Assembly (NCBI GenBank): GCA_964533935.1
Contig: CAZHOG010000004.1
Coordinates: 56,431 to 120,430, forward strand
Origin: RUG14121 sp964533935
Lineage (GTDB): Bacteria; Bacillota_I; Bacilli_A; RF39; UBA660
Length of the DNA: 64,000 bases
Direction of reading: 5' to 3'
The position numbers and the translations under genes are program-made. Positions 27,087 through 34,774 of the stretch are shown piece after piece. Below the pieces are notes generated by a model. The model did no database searches. It saw only the letters and a list, made by a program, of their open reading frames with translations, and was not told the origin of the DNA. How positions within the stretch are numbered: position 1 is the first letter of the stretch; the number at the start of each line of letters is the position of its first letter.

Positions 27087-27124
27087 ATTTCTTCCTCCAA
27101 TACTTATTTAATTATACTATATAA

Positions 27125-27874
27125 TTATATTTTTTGATATCCCTTTTTTCCATATTGATATATAATATTTTCCTTTTTATAGGTGTCAATATCACCATCA
27201 ATGTTTTCAATTTCTTCTAATATAATAGTTTTATATTTGTCTTCCCCTAGTTTAAATATAGCCTTTATATCATATGAATTATTTGCATTCAAATTTGTAT
27301 TATAAACTATTTCAGAATATTTTTTATTATTCATAATTAAGACCAAATTATAATCATTAGTGTTTATGTCTTCACCATTATAGGAAGAAATAATTATTTT
27401 TTCTTGTACATTGTCCCCATTCAAATCCACATCAATTGTTTTTCCACTAATTATATCTTGAGAAATATTATATTTATCATTAATATATCTCTTTTCTTCA
27501 GATGAAAGTTCTCTATAATTTATAGAATCCAATTCAAACGGATACGTTCCATTAATTGCAAGTATGTAATTTGAATAATATTTGTAATTATTATTTTCAT
27601 CAAACAAATTCCAAATAGTTCCTCTTTTTAAATAGTATTCTCCAATATTTATATTATCTTCATAACAATTGAATTTCAAATTCATTTTTTCAAGATCAGA
27701 ATTATTTATTTTTTTAAATCCATCATTATTATATAAGTAATTAACCTGATTATCTAAAACAATATATAAATATCTTTTATCAAAAATATTTTTTTTATAT
27801 GTAAATACAATTATTAATAGATATGCAAATAAACAAATGAATACACCAATTATTACTTTTTTATTACTTTTCAT
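27125..27874 (-). CDS. Membrane-anchored extracytoplasmic protein of the secretion locus
   Basis: 249 residues: one N-terminal helix (about 6-25) and an extracytoplasmic domain. A DVDLNGDNVQEKIIISS segment (about 150-166) resembles the acidic D-x-N/D-G-D repeats of FG-GAP-like or calcium-binding beta domains. It sits between the wall hydrolase (12 nt upstream) and the VirD4 gene in one transcription unit, with AAGGAGAAAATG before its start. It has no visible VirB8/TcpC fold, so I do not call it a VirB8 equivalent. Function unknown. Confidence 0.6.
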   Translation of the reverse strand: MKSNKKVIIGVFICLFAYLLIIVFTYKKNIFDKRYLYIVLDNQVNYLYNNDGFKKINNSDLEKMNLKFNCYEDNINIGEYYLKRGTIWNLFDENNNYKYYSNYILAINGTYPFELDSINYRELSSEEKRYINDKYNISQDIISGKTIDVDLNGDNVQEKIIISSYNGEDINTNDYNLVLIMNNKKYSEIVYNTNLNANNSYDIKAIFKLGEDKYKTIILEEIENIDGDIDTYKKENIIYQYGKKGYQKI

Positions 27875-27886
27875 ATCATTTTCTCC

Positions 27887-30466
27887 TTAATATGGACGAC
27901 AGAATTTTGTGAATGTTCCACTTGTATACGTTTTTATACTTACTTGGTCAGCTGGTGCGTATTTTGCAGAATGTGCACCAAATCGTTGACCATTGCCTAT
28001 GTATATTTCAACATGACTCAAATCACCTTTAAACAGTAAATCTCCGGGTTGTAATTGACTTTCAGCTATCATTCTATTATTAGCTTGACACCATGAATAT
28101 TCTGTTTTAACAGTCGAATTACCATCAAAATTGATTCCTAATTGTCTATATGTTCTTGCTACTAATGAAGAACAATCTACATGACTATCTCCCCATCGTT
28201 CTCCCTGACTATATCCAAAGCTATCAAACATGGCTACAGCAAGTTGTGCAGCTTTTACACCTGTTGAAGCATTACTATTTACAATATTGTTTATTTCCTG
28301 TTGCGATGCAGCACCAGCAGCACCACAATTATCTGAATCAATATTAAATATTTTTTTTCTCATTTGAGTCATTTTCTCAATTTGAAAATATGAATATGCG
28401 GCCTGATCTTCTGAATTTGTAGCAATTGATGCACCAGTTCCTGAATCACAAGCATTTTTTATCATAGCATATCTCGATGGATTAGAATAATATTGAGCCA
28501 TATAAGGCAAATAATAACAGCCACCAACTGATGAATTCCCTTTTATCCATGAATCCCCAATATATGCATAATGCTTAACATTATAAACATCAAAAAGTGT
28601 TGGTACATTATATCCTTTGTTTATATTTATAAAATCAAGTACTCCATCCATAACCCCAGAATAATTTTTACAATTTTTAGCTCCACCTGTATTAGTACAT
28701 CTTATACCATAATAATTATAAGTACTAAATCCTGGGCTATAACCTTCTACTTCTGCTCTTGCAAATACAAGTTCTGGATTAAATGAATTTGCAATACTTA
28801 AATCGTATATTTCACCAGCATATTTTTGTAGAACATAGAAATTTGCATTTGAACTAATAAAACTATTTACTAATGAAATAAATTCATTTCTTGATAAATT
28901 AGTAGAAGTCATACTAAAATCACTACATCCACTAACCCGTAAAGATTCGACCTTTCTTATATCTATATCATATCCATAATAATAATTTAATATTCTTAAT
29001 GTATTATATGCATCAACTGTTTTATTTAACAAATATTTGGTACCATAAAGATTCAATCCGTTTTGCTGACAATCATTTGTATAAATACCGCCCTTAAATT
29101 TTCCACTATAATTTTTATTTTCAGCACCATTTTGTTTAATCCAATCAACTGGGACTTGTAATCTTTCTTCTTTATTTTGTTGTAATGTTTTATAAAATGT
29201 CTTATTTTCAGTATCATCTCGAATTTTACCAACATTACAAAAATAATCATAATATCTATGTTCACTTAAATCTAATAATTTGTTTTCGTACATCATTACA
29301 ATTCCATAAGTTGTAGAAACTGCCGTACTAACATCTTTATTTGACTTTGAAGAATCAAATCTTTGTGGATTATGATATTTAAAATTTTTATTATCATTAT
29401 CCCATGTTCTACATAATTTACTTGTAATTTGAAGGGCATAAGTTCTTGCAACTATTGCTGCAACCTCAAAAGTTTTTTCATCATTAACATCTGCTGCTTC
29501 AGCAAGAACTACTCCATCAATATAATCCTCTAATGAATAAGTTTGATAAGTCCATCTTTTAGTACTAACTTTATTTAACATAAATGTTTCTTCCAAATCA
29601 ACATCATCAATTGAATCAACATCTTTACCACTAAATTGTGGATGTTCTTTAATTAAAGTAATATCCGTACAATACCCAGTAACAGTTTTTGCATCATTAT
29701 ACTTTGTCATACCATCTGTTCCAACTAAATCAATATCTGACACTGAAAAATATATTAAAAAGCCTAAAACCAATATTACTAAAATCACTGCTAATACTAC
29801 TAATAATGCCGCCGGATTTTTTGTAAAAAACTCCCCAATCATCTTTATAGTTTGTTTCTTTTTTTCTTTTTTTTCTTGATCTTTTTTTGTTATTTCTTGC
29901 TGCCTTTGTTCTTCTAATAATTGTTCCCTATATAATTCTTCTTCTTCAGGTGATAATCCTTCTGGAACTTCATTATTTATGTTGTTAGGGTTAACTAAAT
30001 TATGTCCTCTATTTATAGAGTTCATATTTCTTAATCTATTATTATTATTTAATGTAGTTGAAGAAGCCCTATTTCCTTTTAACATATTTTTATTAACATT
30101 TTGATTACCAATTTTTTTTGCAGCACCTGTTGCATTTCCACCAACAGCATCAATTGCCGTATCTTCAGCATCTAAAGCTCCACTTTTATTTAATGTATTA
30201 ACTCCATGATTTAAAATCGGATTTGAACTTTTTTGAAGAATTTTACTTGCACCTTGTTCAATTTTTTGTCCTGCTTTAGTTTTACTTGCAATATCGTAAG
30301 CTTTATTCCCAATGGCACCACCAAAATATGTTGCAGCACCCTTTCCAGCTTCATGAGTTAATTTGTCATATGATTCTTTAGTTTCTTGTTTTTTTATATC
30401 TTGTGGCGTTTGATTAGATAATGAACCTTGATTATTTATATCATTATTATTTTGATTATTGTCCAT
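27887..30466 (-). CDS. Membrane-anchored cell-wall hydrolase with SpoIID-like, glucosaminidase-like and NlpC/P60 modules (VirB1-like role)
   Basis: 859 residues. A polar Asn/Gln/Lys-rich cytoplasmic part (1-210) precedes one membrane helix (217-240). Outside are a SpoIID-like lytic transglycosylase module (about 305-400, with YIDGVVLAEAADV and AAIVARTYALQ), a lysozyme/GH73-like module (about 540-625, with PELVFARAEVEGYSPG and YNYYGIRC), and a C-terminal NlpC/P60 peptidase (about 760-859) with C765 in VDCSSLV, H818 in LSHVEIYIG and H832 in GAHS. It could cut both glycan strands and stem peptides, as PrgK/TcpG-type proteins do to open the wall for a T4SS. SpoIID plus two other hydrolases in one protein is unusual. 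AGGTGGTGAT precedes the ATG. Confidence 0.85.
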   Translation of the reverse strand: MDNNQNNNDINNQGSLSNQTPQDIKKQETKESYDKLTHEAGKGAATYFGGAIGNKAYDIASKTKAGQKIEQGASKILQKSSNPILNHGVNTLNKSGALDAEDTAIDAVGGNATGAAKKIGNQNVNKNMLKGNRASSTTLNNNNRLRNMNSINRGHNLVNPNNINNEVPEGLSPEEEELYREQLLEEQRQQEITKKDQEKKEKKKQTIKMIGEFFTKNPAALLVVLAVILVILVLGFLIYFSVSDIDLVGTDGMTKYNDAKTVTGYCTDITLIKEHPQFSGKDVDSIDDVDLEETFMLNKVSTKRWTYQTYSLEDYIDGVVLAEAADVNDEKTFEVAAIVARTYALQITSKLCRTWDNDNKNFKYHNPQRFDSSKSNKDVSTAVSTTYGIVMMYENKLLDLSEHRYYDYFCNVGKIRDDTENKTFYKTLQQNKEERLQVPVDWIKQNGAENKNYSGKFKGGIYTNDCQQNGLNLYGTKYLLNKTVDAYNTLRILNYYYGYDIDIRKVESLRVSGCSDFSMTSTNLSRNEFISLVNSFISSNANFYVLQKYAGEIYDLSIANSFNPELVFARAEVEGYSPGFSTYNYYGIRCTNTGGAKNCKNYSGVMDGVLDFININKGYNVPTLFDVYNVKHYAYIGDSWIKGNSSVGGCYYLPYMAQYYSNPSRYAMIKNACDSGTGASIATNSEDQAAYSYFQIEKMTQMRKKIFNIDSDNCGAAGAASQQEINNIVNSNASTGVKAAQLAVAMFDSFGYSQGERWGDSHVDCSSLVARTYRQLGINFDGNSTVKTEYSWCQANNRMIAESQLQPGDLLFKGDLSHVEIYIGNGQRFGAHSAKYAPADQVSIKTYTSGTFTKFCRPY

Positions 30467-30489
30467 TAAATCACCACCTAATTATTTTA

Positions 30490-30518
30490 ATTATATCATG
30501 AATAAAATCATTTTTAAA
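30490..30518 (-). promoter_or_regulatory. Sigma-A promoter inside the locus, before the wall hydrolase gene
   Basis: TTTAAA (30513-30518), 17-bp spacer and TATAAT (30490-30495) on the minus strand, 24 nt from the ATG. It restarts transcription just after a terminator. Confidence 0.65.
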
Positions 30519-30522
30519 CATA

Positions 30523-30552
30523 GAAAAAGCTTTTAACTAATATGTTAAAAGC
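30523..30552 (-). terminator. Intra-locus terminator after the DUF1292-like gene
   Basis: Perfect GCTTTTAAC/GTTAAAAGC stem followed by TTTTTC on the minus strand. Confidence 0.75.
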
Positions 30553-30795
30553 CTATTTAATTCCAACTCTTTTTTCAAAAGTACAAATTAATTTTTCTAA
30601 TAAATCATTATCTTCTATTGTGGCAATATGATCATCAATTTTTTCATATACATATAAATCATCTGAAACATCATCTCCAGCTTTGTTTAATAATCCAACA
30701 AGGATAAAAACTCTATTTTCATAACTTAAAGCGTCTATTACTGGAAGCTTTAAACCATCTTCTAATTCAATAACATCAAAATCTAATTCATTCAT
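30553..30795 (-). CDS. Small acidic protein, DUF1292-like
   Basis: 80 residues, strongly acidic. The pattern VIELEDGLKLPVIDALSYENRVFILV followed by VYEKIDDHIATIEDNDLLEKLI (each in part) resembles DUF1292 proteins, small cytoplasmic beta proteins common in Firmicutes with unknown role. Its start overlaps the stop of the coiled-coil gene upstream by one base, so the two are made together within the secretion locus, and a terminator follows. The family match is tentative. Confidence 0.55.
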   Translation of the reverse strand: MNELDFDVIELEDGLKLPVIDALSYENRVFILVGLLNKAGDDVSDDLYVYEKIDDHIATIEDNDLLEKLICTFEKRVGIK

Positions 30796-32006
30796 TATAA
30801 TACTTTATTTCCTTCCTTAAAAAATTCAGGTTCCAAATCTTCTAATCCAGGTTTTATCGTTAAAGAGCTAATTTTTTTCACAATTTTTTTAGAAATTTCA
30901 TTTCCTAATTTGGCAATATCCTTAATTTTTTGTGAATTTATTATATTCTTACCAATACTTACAATTTCTTTTAAACCATCAGTATAATTTACTGTGGCCC
31001 CAATATCAATAGTTTCATTATTTTTTGATGAAAGATATCCAGTATTTTTTGCATTATCAGGATTCATCCAAGAATGATTTCTATCTATTCTGGATTCATC
31101 TGTAAATATTCTCTCGTCATTTCCATTCATTTGTTGCACTGTAGTATTAATTATTTTTTCTTCTAAATTGTCAGGAATAATATTTTCTGGTTGAACATTT
31201 TCTTCTATAATTTCTTCGGCAACTGGATTAATTTCTTCTTTTGGTTTGTTCAGATTAGAATCAGTATTTTTAATGACTTCTTCTTCAATTGGAAGTTCTT
31301 CTTCTATATCTTGAGCAATAACTGCTTCATTCTCATTTACTGTTTCTTTAATTTCTTCTTGTAGAATATCCATTGCTTTTTCTATATTTAAATCAATTAA
31401 ATTTGGAAATTCAACAATCATTTGATTATTTTGAGATTCTAATTCTGATATATTCATTTGATAATTTGCTGCTTCAACATAGATATTATGAATTTCTTCT
31501 TTTTGTTCTTCGTCTAAAACAATCATGCTTTGAGCAAAATCATTGTAATTTTCTTCTATTTGCTTATTAATTTCACTTTCTTCTTCTAAATATTTTTTCT
31601 TAATATTTATTTTTTCATCAATTTTTTTTATTTGTGCAATAAGAGATTCTTTTTTATTTTGTTTTTCTGCCAAACCTATACCAATTGAGCTTTTATTTAT
31701 ATCATTTATTACATCTTCTAATACACCATTCATATTTTTCTTTTGAATATTTAATCTTTTTATATCATTTTGGATTTCAATAAAATCACCTTTTTTTTCA
31801 TTCAAATCATTTATTTCGTCTATTAATTTAACACAATTCTCTAAACCAAATGAAATTAAAGTTTCTTTTAATTTTTCATTACATGTATCTAATCCATCAT
31901 TATATTTTTTAATATTATTAATGTTTTCATTATATTTTATTTTTATTAAATCTTCTACATTTACAAAGGAACTTCCCAATATTTTTTTCAAGTCTGAAAT
32001 ATCCAT
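30795..32006 (-). CDS. Long coiled-coil cytoplasmic protein of the secretion locus
   Basis: 403 residues without membrane helix or signal peptide. Residues about 20-205 are Lys/Glu/Ile-rich heptads (EIQNDIKRLNIQKKNM and KIDEKINIKKKYLEEESEIN), so a long helical hairpin or dimeric coiled coil. An acidic, Pro-containing linker follows (EEINPVAEEIIEENVQPEN), then a short C-terminal domain. It could be a cytoplasmic scaffold or chaperone for the T4SS ATPases, given its place between virB4 and the hydrolase gene, but there is no family match. It has its own promoter with two CACTTTACA repeats. Confidence 0.6.
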   Translation of the reverse strand: MDISDLKKILGSSFVNVEDLIKIKYNENINNIKKYNDGLDTCNEKLKETLISFGLENCVKLIDEINDLNEKKGDFIEIQNDIKRLNIQKKNMNGVLEDVINDINKSSIGIGLAEKQNKKESLIAQIKKIDEKINIKKKYLEEESEINKQIEENYNDFAQSMIVLDEEQKEEIHNIYVEAANYQMNISELESQNNQMIVEFPNLIDLNIEKAMDILQEEIKETVNENEAVIAQDIEEELPIEEEVIKNTDSNLNKPKEEINPVAEEIIEENVQPENIIPDNLEEKIINTTVQQMNGNDERIFTDESRIDRNHSWMNPDNAKNTGYLSSKNNETIDIGATVNYTDGLKEIVSIGKNIINSQKIKDIAKLGNEISKKIVKKISSLTIKPGLEDLEPEFFKEGNKVL

Positions 32007-32031
32007 CTAATCATCTCCATTTATTAATTAT

Positions 32032-32083
32032 ATAATATCATTTTCACTTTACATTTGCAAGACATATTTATTTACACTTTACA
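32032..32083 (-). promoter_or_regulatory. Intra-locus promoter with two direct repeats
   Basis: TTGCAA (32055-32060), 17-bp spacer and TATTAT (32032-32037) on the minus strand. The nonamer CACTTTACA (plus-strand sense) occurs at 32045-32053, inside the spacer, and at 32075-32083, upstream of -35; the copies are 30 bp (about three turns) apart and could be an operator. Confidence 0.55.
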
Positions 32084-32085
32084 AT

Positions 32086-32113
32086 AAAAAAGACTTCATA
32101 TTTGAAATCTTTT
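32086..32113 (-). terminator. Intra-locus terminator after the VirB4 gene
   Basis: AAAAGATTTC/GAAGTCTTTT stem (one G-T pair), then T-run on the minus strand, reaching the virB4 stop codon. Confidence 0.7.
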
Positions 32114-33896
32114 ATAGTCCACCACCAGAACCAAATGAATCTAATTCTTCTTGAGTAACTACTACATTAATACGCATTCTTTTATTTCCACAAATGAATA
32201 ATCCTTCACCTTGGTTATAATATTTTATGCCTTCTTTTTCGCTGTCATTTAAATCAATTAATTTACTTAAATCATCAGCAGCTTGCTTACGCAATCCCAT
32301 AACTAAATAATATGAAGCATTATCAAATATTGCTTTACCATGAACAATAACATTAGGTGCAGCAAAGTCTGTTGGTTGTTGTGTAATAATAATTGTTCCA
32401 GTATTATATTTACGAGCACGTCTTTGAATTTGAGCTAAGAATTCAGCACCTAATTCATTACGACTTGATAATAATACATGGGCTTCATCAATACACATTA
32501 CAGTATCAACTGATTTATCCAAACATTGACCCCATGCATATTTTAATATATTAAAGAATAATGCATTTTTAATATTTTCATCACTATTCATTAATTCACG
32601 AATATTAAAGACGATAAAATCACTATTAATGTCAAGTGTTGTTATTCCTGTAAAGAAATGTCTTAATTCTCTAACTAATGGTCTAATTTTTAGTTCAAGA
32701 CGTTCCATAACATCTCTTTCACGTGTTTTATCTGGCATTGATAATAAACGTCCCTTAACCGTAGCATAAACATCATCAAATGTTGGAAAATCTTCTGATT
32801 TCAAATGTTTAAAATCAGTATTTTCATCTATTTTATATCTCTTATATGTATCCTGAACTATTTCAGAAAACATATTTAATACATCCTCTTCAATTGATGG
32901 AGTGTAATATTTCATAAAGGCTTTTAAAGTTAATAATGAACTTGATAAAATTGTATGGCCAAGACCTTCAGTCATATCTTCTTCATCTATATCAACTACT
33001 ATTTCAAGTGGATTAATCATTCCCATTACTCCACCTTTTCCTAAGTCTAAGAAATCTCCACCCATGTTTTTCGCCATTTCAGCAAGTTCACCTTCAGGAT
33101 CAATACAAACAACTTTATATTGATTTCTTAAATGGCTTCTTAATAAAAGTTTAGCAGCTGTTGATTTACCACTACCAGAAGTACCTAAAATAATAATATT
33201 GGCAGTATTACGGTTATTTTCTTTTTTTATTTTATATAAAAATTGATTGAATAATACTACACCACCAGAAAAATCTACACCAAATAAAGTACTATTTCCT
33301 GGATCTTTAATACTATCAAATATAAATGGATACATTGCTGCAACTGTAACAGATGGAATTGGTGTTCCTACCCTATTTTCAACATCTTGTTTTGGAAAAA
33401 TAGGAAGAATTGATTTAAGAACTTTTTCTTGTTCAAACATCATTGGAACTCCACGCATTCCCATTCCATCAATGTAGTTTCTTACTTGCATCTTTTTAAT
33501 ATCTAATTCTTCTTTAGAATCTGCAGAAATAAACAAATGCATTTGGAAATCAAAAATTCTAGCTTGAGTAGCAGCTAATTGTTGAATGAATACTTCTAAT
33601 GATTCATAGTCCTGTCTTATACGTTCTTGTATAGTTTTATCATTTTCGGTTTGAAAACGTTGTTTTAAATCAGCTATTTCTTTATTCAACATTTTTTGCA
33701 ATGTTGAAAATTCAATTGGAATATGTTTAATAGCTATTTTAACTCCAGATATATTTGTTATGTTAGCTAAATAGCCTTCATATATAGATTTTGGATATGA
33801 AATTATTGTTAAAATAGTACAATATTTTCCACTTATTTGAAATTCAGTTGGTTTAAATTCTATGCCCTTTGGGGCTAATTGACTTTTTAAGTTCAT
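32112..33896 (-). CDS. virB4: VirB4-family type IV secretion ATPase, main part (middle and motor domain)
   Basis: 594 residues. The first about 195 continue a VirB4 N-terminal domain that begins in the neighbouring gene. The motor follows: Walker A GTSGSGKS (238-245), VVCIDPEGELAEMAK, Walker B MCIDEAHVLL (about 467-476), and the TQQPTDF motif (505-511) ending with GEGLFICGNKRMRINV. VirB4 energises assembly of the channel and pilus. Its ATG overlaps the TGA of the upstream gene as ATGA, and the two products add up to 783 residues, the size of one ordinary VirB4. The split is therefore real in this sequence; whether it is original or due to a frameshift cannot be decided from the window alone. 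Confidence 0.9.
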   Translation of the reverse strand: MNLKSQLAPKGIEFKPTEFQISGKYCTILTIISYPKSIYEGYLANITNISGVKIAIKHIPIEFSTLQKMLNKEIADLKQRFQTENDKTIQERIRQDYESLEVFIQQLAATQARIFDFQMHLFISADSKEELDIKKMQVRNYIDGMGMRGVPMMFEQEKVLKSILPIFPKQDVENRVGTPIPSVTVAAMYPFIFDSIKDPGNSTLFGVDFSGGVVLFNQFLYKIKKENNRNTANIIILGTSGSGKSTAAKLLLRSHLRNQYKVVCIDPEGELAEMAKNMGGDFLDLGKGGVMGMINPLEIVVDIDEEDMTEGLGHTILSSSLLTLKAFMKYYTPSIEEDVLNMFSEIVQDTYKRYKIDENTDFKHLKSEDFPTFDDVYATVKGRLLSMPDKTRERDVMERLELKIRPLVRELRHFFTGITTLDINSDFIVFNIRELMNSDENIKNALFFNILKYAWGQCLDKSVDTVMCIDEAHVLLSSRNELGAEFLAQIQRRARKYNTGTIIITQQPTDFAAPNVIVHGKAIFDNASYYLVMGLRKQAADDLSKLIDLNDSEKEGIKYYNQGEGLFICGNKRMRINVVVTQEELDSFGSGGGL

Positions 33897-34462
33897 TGAG
33901 GCATCACCGTTCCAAATCCAGTTTGACTTCCTCCATTAAAGAAGTTATCAATTATCATTCTTAAATCAGAATTAGAAGTTTGAGTAGATTGTAATCCACT
34001 ATTAGCTAATTGTGAAATTAAATTATGTATTCTTTTTTGAATAATTTCCATTTTCTTTTCTTTAAACAAAATATAATATTCAGTATCAACAACACTATAT
34101 TCTTGACTCATAAACATATTTGCTTTATTTATATCTTCCATAATTAGTTTTCTTGTAACACCATTAGAAGCATTGTTATATGCTATTTGTAATGTTGAAA
34201 GATATACACCAATATCTACTGGTCTATCAGCAACAATAAGCCAAAATTCATAATCCATTGCATTGTACATATTACGAAGATTGTATATAGTATTTTGTTG
34301 TACTCCTGAATCCATAATAAATATATTCTTTGGAGCAATTTTTACTCCTGTTACATATTGTCCATTATCCAATTGAATCATACCATTCATTATATTTTTA
34401 ACTGGTACCCATTCCTCTGCATATTTTGAAACAACTTGACTAGTATCATTTTTCTTTGACAT
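33893..34462 (-). CDS. N-terminal fragment of VirB4, encoded as a separate protein
   Basis: 189 residues with no membrane helix. GQYVTGVKIAPKNIFIMDSG and NAMDYEFWLIVADRPVDIGVYL match the CagE/TrbE/VirB4 N-terminal domain, which docks VirB4 to VirB3 and the channel. The protein ends in SQTGFGTVMPQ and its TGA overlaps the ATG of the motor gene. The VirB3/PrgI-like gene overlaps its start by 17 bp, so all three are translationally coupled, in line with the VirB3-VirB4 contact in known systems. A serine/threonine-rich stretch before the stop (ANSGLQSTQTSNSD) could be a flexible linker remnant. Confidence 0.8.
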   Translation of the reverse strand: MSKKNDTSQVVSKYAEEWVPVKNIMNGMIQLDNGQYVTGVKIAPKNIFIMDSGVQQNTIYNLRNMYNAMDYEFWLIVADRPVDIGVYLSTLQIAYNNASNGVTRKLIMEDINKANMFMSQEYSVVDTEYYILFKEKKMEIIQKRIHNLISQLANSGLQSTQTSNSDLRMIIDNFFNGGSQTGFGTVMPQ

Positions 34463-34760
34463 CGTTAATACACCAACCTCTCCAATAATACTTTCTTCTA
34501 TTTAAATAGAAAGTAATAATATTAGTTAACAACTGTAAAACATTATGATAGTTTGGCACAGGAGCTACCAAAAATGCAGATATTAATGCTGGAGAAACAA
34601 TTAATATCATTTCTCCCATATTAGCTGTTTTTATAAGAATTAAAGTTAATATTGTAATCGTACAACCTGTAGCAAAAATTGCCAAATCTACTCCAGTAAA
34701 TAATCCCAAAATCAACATTGATTTTTTAGAATTGGCTGGTATTAAGTATCCATTATTCAT
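34446..34760 (-). CDS. VirB3/PrgI-like inner-membrane protein
   Basis: 104 residues with two close membrane helices (about 17-37 and 42-66) and a C-terminal RRKYYWRGWCI signature typical of PrgI, the Gram-positive VirB3 counterpart. The N-terminal YLIPANSKKSMLILG also fits. In T4SS these proteins anchor VirB4 at the membrane. The gene precedes and overlaps the VirB4 N-terminal gene, the usual order. Confidence 0.85.
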   Translation of the reverse strand: MNNGYLIPANSKKSMLILGLFTGVDLAIFATGCTITILTLILIKTANMGEMILIVSPALISAFLVAPVPNYHNVLQLLTNIITFYLNRRKYYWRGWCINDVKEK

Positions 34761-34774
34761 TCCTTTTTATCCTC

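Noticed and set aside
27125..27874. VirB8/TcpC homologue
   Set aside because: It has the single N-terminal helix but no recognisable NTF2-like fold pattern; the D-x-N-G-D segment points to a different domain.
32112..34462. VirB4 as a pseudogene broken by frameshift
   Set aside because: Both parts are intact and overlap by ATGA with continuous domain coverage, so coupling is as likely as damage. Kept as a finding with the frameshift option stated.
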